Origin: HdN1 sp964473645 | GTDB lineage: Bacteria; Pseudomonadota; Gammaproteobacteria; Pseudomonadales; Ketobacteraceae | Length of the DNA: 64,000 nucleotides | Assembly (NCBI GenBank): GCA_964473645.1 | Contig: CAYYPW010000001.1 | Coordinates: 466,869-530,868 of the forward strand | Direction of reading: 5' to 3' | In this document: positions 61,571 through 64,000 of the stretch, one piece after another | How the letters are laid out: every line of letters begins with the position of its first letter | Position numbering within the stretch: the first letter of the stretch is position 1 | Position numbers and translations under genes: made by a program | The notes under the pieces: generated by a model | What the model was told of the DNA's origin: nothing | The model's database searches: none | Seen by the model: only the letters and a program-made list of their open reading frames with translations

Positions 61571-61808
61571 GACTGGGGTTCTCTATGTGGGTGTATGGAT
61601 GTACAGTTTATCAGGTTTTGGTGGGGGTGAAAAGTTCGGGTTTGTGGGGGGGGATGGGGTGGAAGTGGGGTTTTACGTGGGGGTAGTGGGTGTTTGTTTT
61701 TGGGTTTTGCGAATTTGATGGAATTGATTTGGTTTTAGAATATTGGAGGGGGTGATCTGGGGTGGGGTGTGATATTTTGGATTTTGGGCGTTGAATAAAG
61801 TGTTAGCT
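61571..61808. promoter_or_regulatory. attI region and G/T-rich spacer
   Basis: Between the intI start and the first cassette. GTTAGCT at 61802-61808 is the recombination core that joins attI to cassette 1: it is the exact complement of the 3' end AGCTAAC of that cassette. The plus strand of about 61610-61800 is nearly free of C and has many G runs (up to eight). Cassette promoters (Pc) usually lie in this region or within intI; I cannot identify one with confidence. Confidence 0.75.
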
Positions 61809-61849
61809 GAATATATAAGCAACAAACTAACATGAAATAGGGATAGAGA

Positions 61850-62353
61850 ATGGACATGGAATTAATTGATGGAGTAAAAGTTAGGCAGGCATCAGAAGTT
61901 GATGTTGAGTTCATATTTAAAGCCATAGTTCGAGAAGCTGGCAGAGGACATTTCAATCCAGATTATCTTAATCCTCTTACTCATAAAGGCTTGCGGCTCC
62001 AAATATCGATGACTATAGGGAAAAAACTATGCCCGACTCATCGAGGAACAAATGAGAAATCATATCTTTATATTTGTACTATAGAAGAAAGATCTGTTGG
62101 TTTTTGCTGGATTACTAAACAAGAGGATGGGTACGAACTTTTAATGCAGGCTGTATCTGAAGAATATAGAAAGCGCGGCATTGGTAAGTTTATATCAGAA
62201 TCGGTGATTTCAAAATTTCCATCAAGAACGAAGTTTTACGCTAGAACCTATTTAGAGTCATCTGTAATGCTAAAAATTCTAATGAGCCTTGGATTTCAAA
62301 AAACTAGAGATCAAGTACCTGGCAAGTTAAAGCTCACAATGGTATCCAGCTAA
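61850..62353 (+). CDS. Cassette 1: GNAT-family N-acetyltransferase
   Basis: 167 residues. GNAT acetyl-CoA motif EEYRKRGIGKFISES at about 103-117, preceded by the beta strands of the fold. Substrate unknown; cassette GNATs often modify drugs or small amines. The TAA stop lies within the attC core AGCTAAC. The coding DNA is more AT-rich than the chromosomal genes, consistent with acquisition. Immediately behind attI, so it is the best placed for expression. Confidence 0.85.
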   Translation: MDMELIDGVKVRQASEVDVEFIFKAIVREAGRGHFNPDYLNPLTHKGLRLQISMTIGKKLCPTHRGTNEKSYLYICTIEERSVGFCWITKQEDGYELLMQAVSEEYRKRGIGKFISESVISKFPSRTKFYARTYLESSVMLKILMSLGFQKTRDQVPGKLKLTMVSS

Positions 62354-62427
62354 CAAGTCAAGCCACTCGCACCAGCAAGCTGGTGCTGGGACGCCGCTAC
62401 GCGGCGCCCGTGCTCTCCACGTTAGCC
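62348..62427 (+). repeat. attC site 1
   Basis: 80 bp from AGCTAAC to GTTAGCC, with AAGTCAAG next to the 5' core, CTCTCCAC before the 3' core, and internal hairpins (CACCAGC/GCTGGTG and GCCGC/GCGGC). It matches attC 2 and 3 closely. Confidence 0.93.
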
Positions 62428-62444
62428 ATACTTAGGCGGCATCT

Positions 62445-62921
62445 ATGAAAATATTACAGTTGTCCGGTTCATTTTGGGTATCTGTTGGTTCATCTGCAAT
62501 GTTTACGATATTGCAGGTCGTTCCATATGTTGCGCAGGATCAGATGGGTGACAGAAAATGGCTTGATTACTGGTTAAATATAGCTGCAGTTACTGCCATA
62601 AATTTTCTCTCATTTTGGGTCTTGTGCATGCTTCTTGTCGCTATTCCGTGGCGATATGTGGAAAAGAGTGCTGAAAAGAAAGAAATGATAGGTCTGTCAT
62701 ATTATCTTTTTAGTGCATCATTTATTTCAATATTGTACGGGTATGCATTCATTGCTATTGGCTTGTGGAGTAATAATGCTCTTGACGCATTTGATCCATC
62801 TTTTCTCAAGCCGGCGATGTACATGATCTTTGTTGGTGCATCAGGTGGCTTGACGTATTGGCTGGCGATTCGCTGTAAATTACATGGCACGGCTAACAAG
62901 TCAAGCCACTCGGCCAGCTAA
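62445..62921 (+). CDS. Cassette 2: four-helix membrane protein, unknown
   Basis: 158 residues with four hydrophobic stretches (around 8-28, 42-65, 84-104 and 118-140). No family recognised. The frame runs through the 5' core of attC 2 and stops in it, so its last dozen residues (TANKSSHSAS) are encoded by the recombination site. Starts 18 bases into the cassette. Confidence 0.7.
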   Translation: MKILQLSGSFWVSVGSSAMFTILQVVPYVAQDQMGDRKWLDYWLNIAAVTAINFLSFWVLCMLLVAIPWRYVEKSAEKKEMIGLSYYLFSASFISILYGYAFIAIGLWSNNALDAFDPSFLKPAMYMIFVGASGGLTYWLAIRCKLHGTANKSSHSAS

Positions 62922-62971
62922 AAGCTGGCCTGGGACGCCGCTACGCGGCGCCCGTGCTCTCCACGTTAGGT
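62891..62971 (+). repeat. attC site 2
   Basis: 81 bp from GGCTAAC to GTTAGGT. GGCTAAC is the complement of cassette 2's own 5' end GTTAGCC, as expected after excision and reinsertion. Confidence 0.93.
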
Positions 62972-62991
62972 GATCCCAAATAGGATATCCG

Positions 62992-63831
62992 ATGATTAAT
63001 ATATTTAGAATTTCGCTACTTATTTTTGCTTATATATTTCCCTTTTGTGTATCGGCAGAAGATCAAAAATCATATCACTGGCTTCTGCAATACGCGGGTA
63101 AATCAACAAATGAATTACGCGGAGATAGCCGCATAGAGTCACTAATTAACAACAGTATCCCTAAACAGATTTCAGAAACGCTTCTAGATACTCTTTCTGG
63201 TCCGCCAAATCCTGTGTTTGTTGTGGAAAATCGTTATATTTCAATGTCGGCATGTGTACCACATTACTGCCCCATGAAAGGATTTTATTGGGCTGATGTG
63301 GAAACGAAGTTAACTATCGGTGCGATATGGGGCGAAGACTATAAAGAGCCTTATAAGTTGAAGCTGACTTCAAATAGTGTTTTTCAAAACGAAATCCCTC
63401 TAGAAGCAATGAAAGCCATTAAAAACTGGTTGTATACACACGACCTACGCCCAAAACAGGTGGTTTTTATAGCAGAAGGTGGTAAATCAATAACCTTAGT
63501 TGCTGAAAACTTTCAGCCGCCAGTTAAATTTATACCTCCTATAACTGGCCCGTCATTTGACTGCCTAAAGGCAAATGGAGTAATTGAAAAAGCCATTTGT
63601 AACGACGGAGATTTAGCGTATTTGGATCTGTCGTTACACAGTCTATTTTATGAAATAAAAAATGGGCTTTCCGAAGCCGGTGCGCAAAAAGAAATTGTTG
63701 ATTTTCAAAGAGCCTGGATTAAAGAACGAAACAAAAAGTGCTCTGCTGAAAGTAATGTAGTTCTATGCTTAAACAAAAGCTATCGAGAACAAGATAAAAA
63801 ACTGAAGAATTGGTTGCCCAAAAGCACCTAA
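62992..63831 (+). CDS. Cassette 3: secreted protein with LprI-like C-terminal domain
   Basis: 279 residues. Signal peptide (about 1-22, FPFCVSA). Residues 25-190 are not recognised. The C-terminal 85 residues (FDCLKANGVIEKAICNDGDLAYLD ... QRAWIKERNKKCS ... CLNKSYREQDKKL) follow the Cys pattern of the LprI/DUF1311 family, which includes lysozyme inhibitors. A periplasmic protective role is a reasonable guess. The stop overlaps attC 3. Confidence 0.72.
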   Translation: MINIFRISLLIFAYIFPFCVSAEDQKSYHWLLQYAGKSTNELRGDSRIESLINNSIPKQISETLLDTLSGPPNPVFVVENRYISMSACVPHYCPMKGFYWADVETKLTIGAIWGEDYKEPYKLKLTSNSVFQNEIPLEAMKAIKNWLYTHDLRPKQVVFIAEGGKSITLVAENFQPPVKFIPPITGPSFDCLKANGVIEKAICNDGDLAYLDLSLHSLFYEIKNGLSEAGAQKEIVDFQRAWIKERNKKCSAESNVVLCLNKSYREQDKKLKNWLPKST

Positions 63832-63905
63832 CAAGTCAAGTCACTCGGCCAGCTAAAGCAGGCCTGGGACGCCGCTACGCGGCGCCCGTGCTCTCCACGT
63901 TACAT
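63826..63905 (+). repeat. attC site 3
   Basis: 80 bp from ACCTAAC to GTTACAT. ACCTAAC complements cassette 3's 5' end GTTAGGT. The 3' core GTTACAT departs from GTTRRRY, marking the fourth cassette. Confidence 0.9.
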
Positions 63906-64000
63906 GCTACAGGCTTGTTTTGTCAGTTCTCCGCACTTGGTTGGTAGCGTTCCATTTCATTTGCGCCGGTGCAATTTTTCGATATTCGTTGGTGCGAGTG
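63899..64000 (+). other. Cassette 4, 5' part (cut by the window edge)
   Basis: Begins GTTACAT. A frame from the ATG at 63904 (MLQACFVSSPHLVGSV...) stays open to the end of the window, 32 codons, but no ribosome site precedes it, so it is not called as a gene. Confidence 0.5.

Noticed and set aside
62348..63905. CRISPR array
   Set aside because: The repeated units are attC sites spaced 460-860 bp apart with genes between them, not short repeats with uniform spacers.

Overview
The window is chromosomal DNA from a gammaproteobacterium and covers the replication-origin neighbourhood. The core order is rnpA-rpmH-dnaA-dnaN-recF-gyrB, mnmE-yidC-yidD upstream of rnpA, and atpIBEFHAGDC-glmU-glmS beyond parAB, rsmG and mnmG. 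This order, the GTG-started DnaA and the protein sequences resemble Pseudomonas/Cellvibrio-type marine lineages. I cannot name a genus.

Layout. (1) 1-3.9 kb: end of an unknown gene, an ECF41-type sigma factor, a large NADP-type isocitrate dehydrogenase and a lactate/malate dehydrogenase homologue. (2) 3.9-7.1 kb: an unusual RNA locus. On the minus strand it carries a sigma-54 promoter, a 55-codon ORF, an intrinsic terminator, five tRNA or tRNA-like genes and an HNH nuclease gene. The divergent gene is rtcR, the CARF-domain sigma-54 activator that normally controls RNA repair; no rtcB or rtcA is present. (3) 7.39-11.97 kb: a decayed Tn7-like element at attTn7, just downstream of glmS. It has recognisable ends with TnsB-type sites, a frameshifted tnsA and an IetAS-type (AAA ATPase plus subtilisin protease) defence pair as cargo. 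(4) 12-27 kb: glmS, glmU, the complete ATP synthase operon, parB, parA, rsmG and mnmG, all on the minus strand. (5) 27-38 kb: mnmE, yidC, yidD, rnpA and rpmH (minus), then dnaA, dnaN, recF and gyrB (plus). Two origin-like regions, mnmG/mnmE and rpmH/dnaA, share the same internal layout with identical 55- and 100-bp spacings and look like duplicated oriC modules. Three parS sites lie in recF and just after gyrB. (6) 38.5-60.6 kb: a membrane diguanylate cyclase, an acyltransferase, glycyl-tRNA synthetase, a lipoprotein, a PaiB homologue, an ECF42-type sigma cluster (VOC, DGPF, DUF1579, sigma factor), a three-gene TRAP-like transporter, a LigB-type dioxygenase, 5-oxoprolinase pxpBCA, a flavodoxin-like protein, a beta-propeller lipoprotein and an outer-membrane protein. 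(7) 60.6-64 kb: a chromosomal integron with intI, a very G/T-rich strand over the attI region, and three complete cassettes plus the start of a fourth, separated by near-identical attC sites.

How the parts fit together. Region 5 is the replication and segregation centre: DnaA boxes, ParB with its parS sites, DnaN, GyrB. Regions 2, 3 and 7 are accessory. Region 2 is the best candidate for an undescribed system. RtcR senses damaged tRNA in characterised bacteria; here it faces a matching -24/-12 promoter that leads toward a tRNA array containing non-canonical members and an HNH nuclease. An intrinsic terminator between that promoter and the tRNAs is the main complication.
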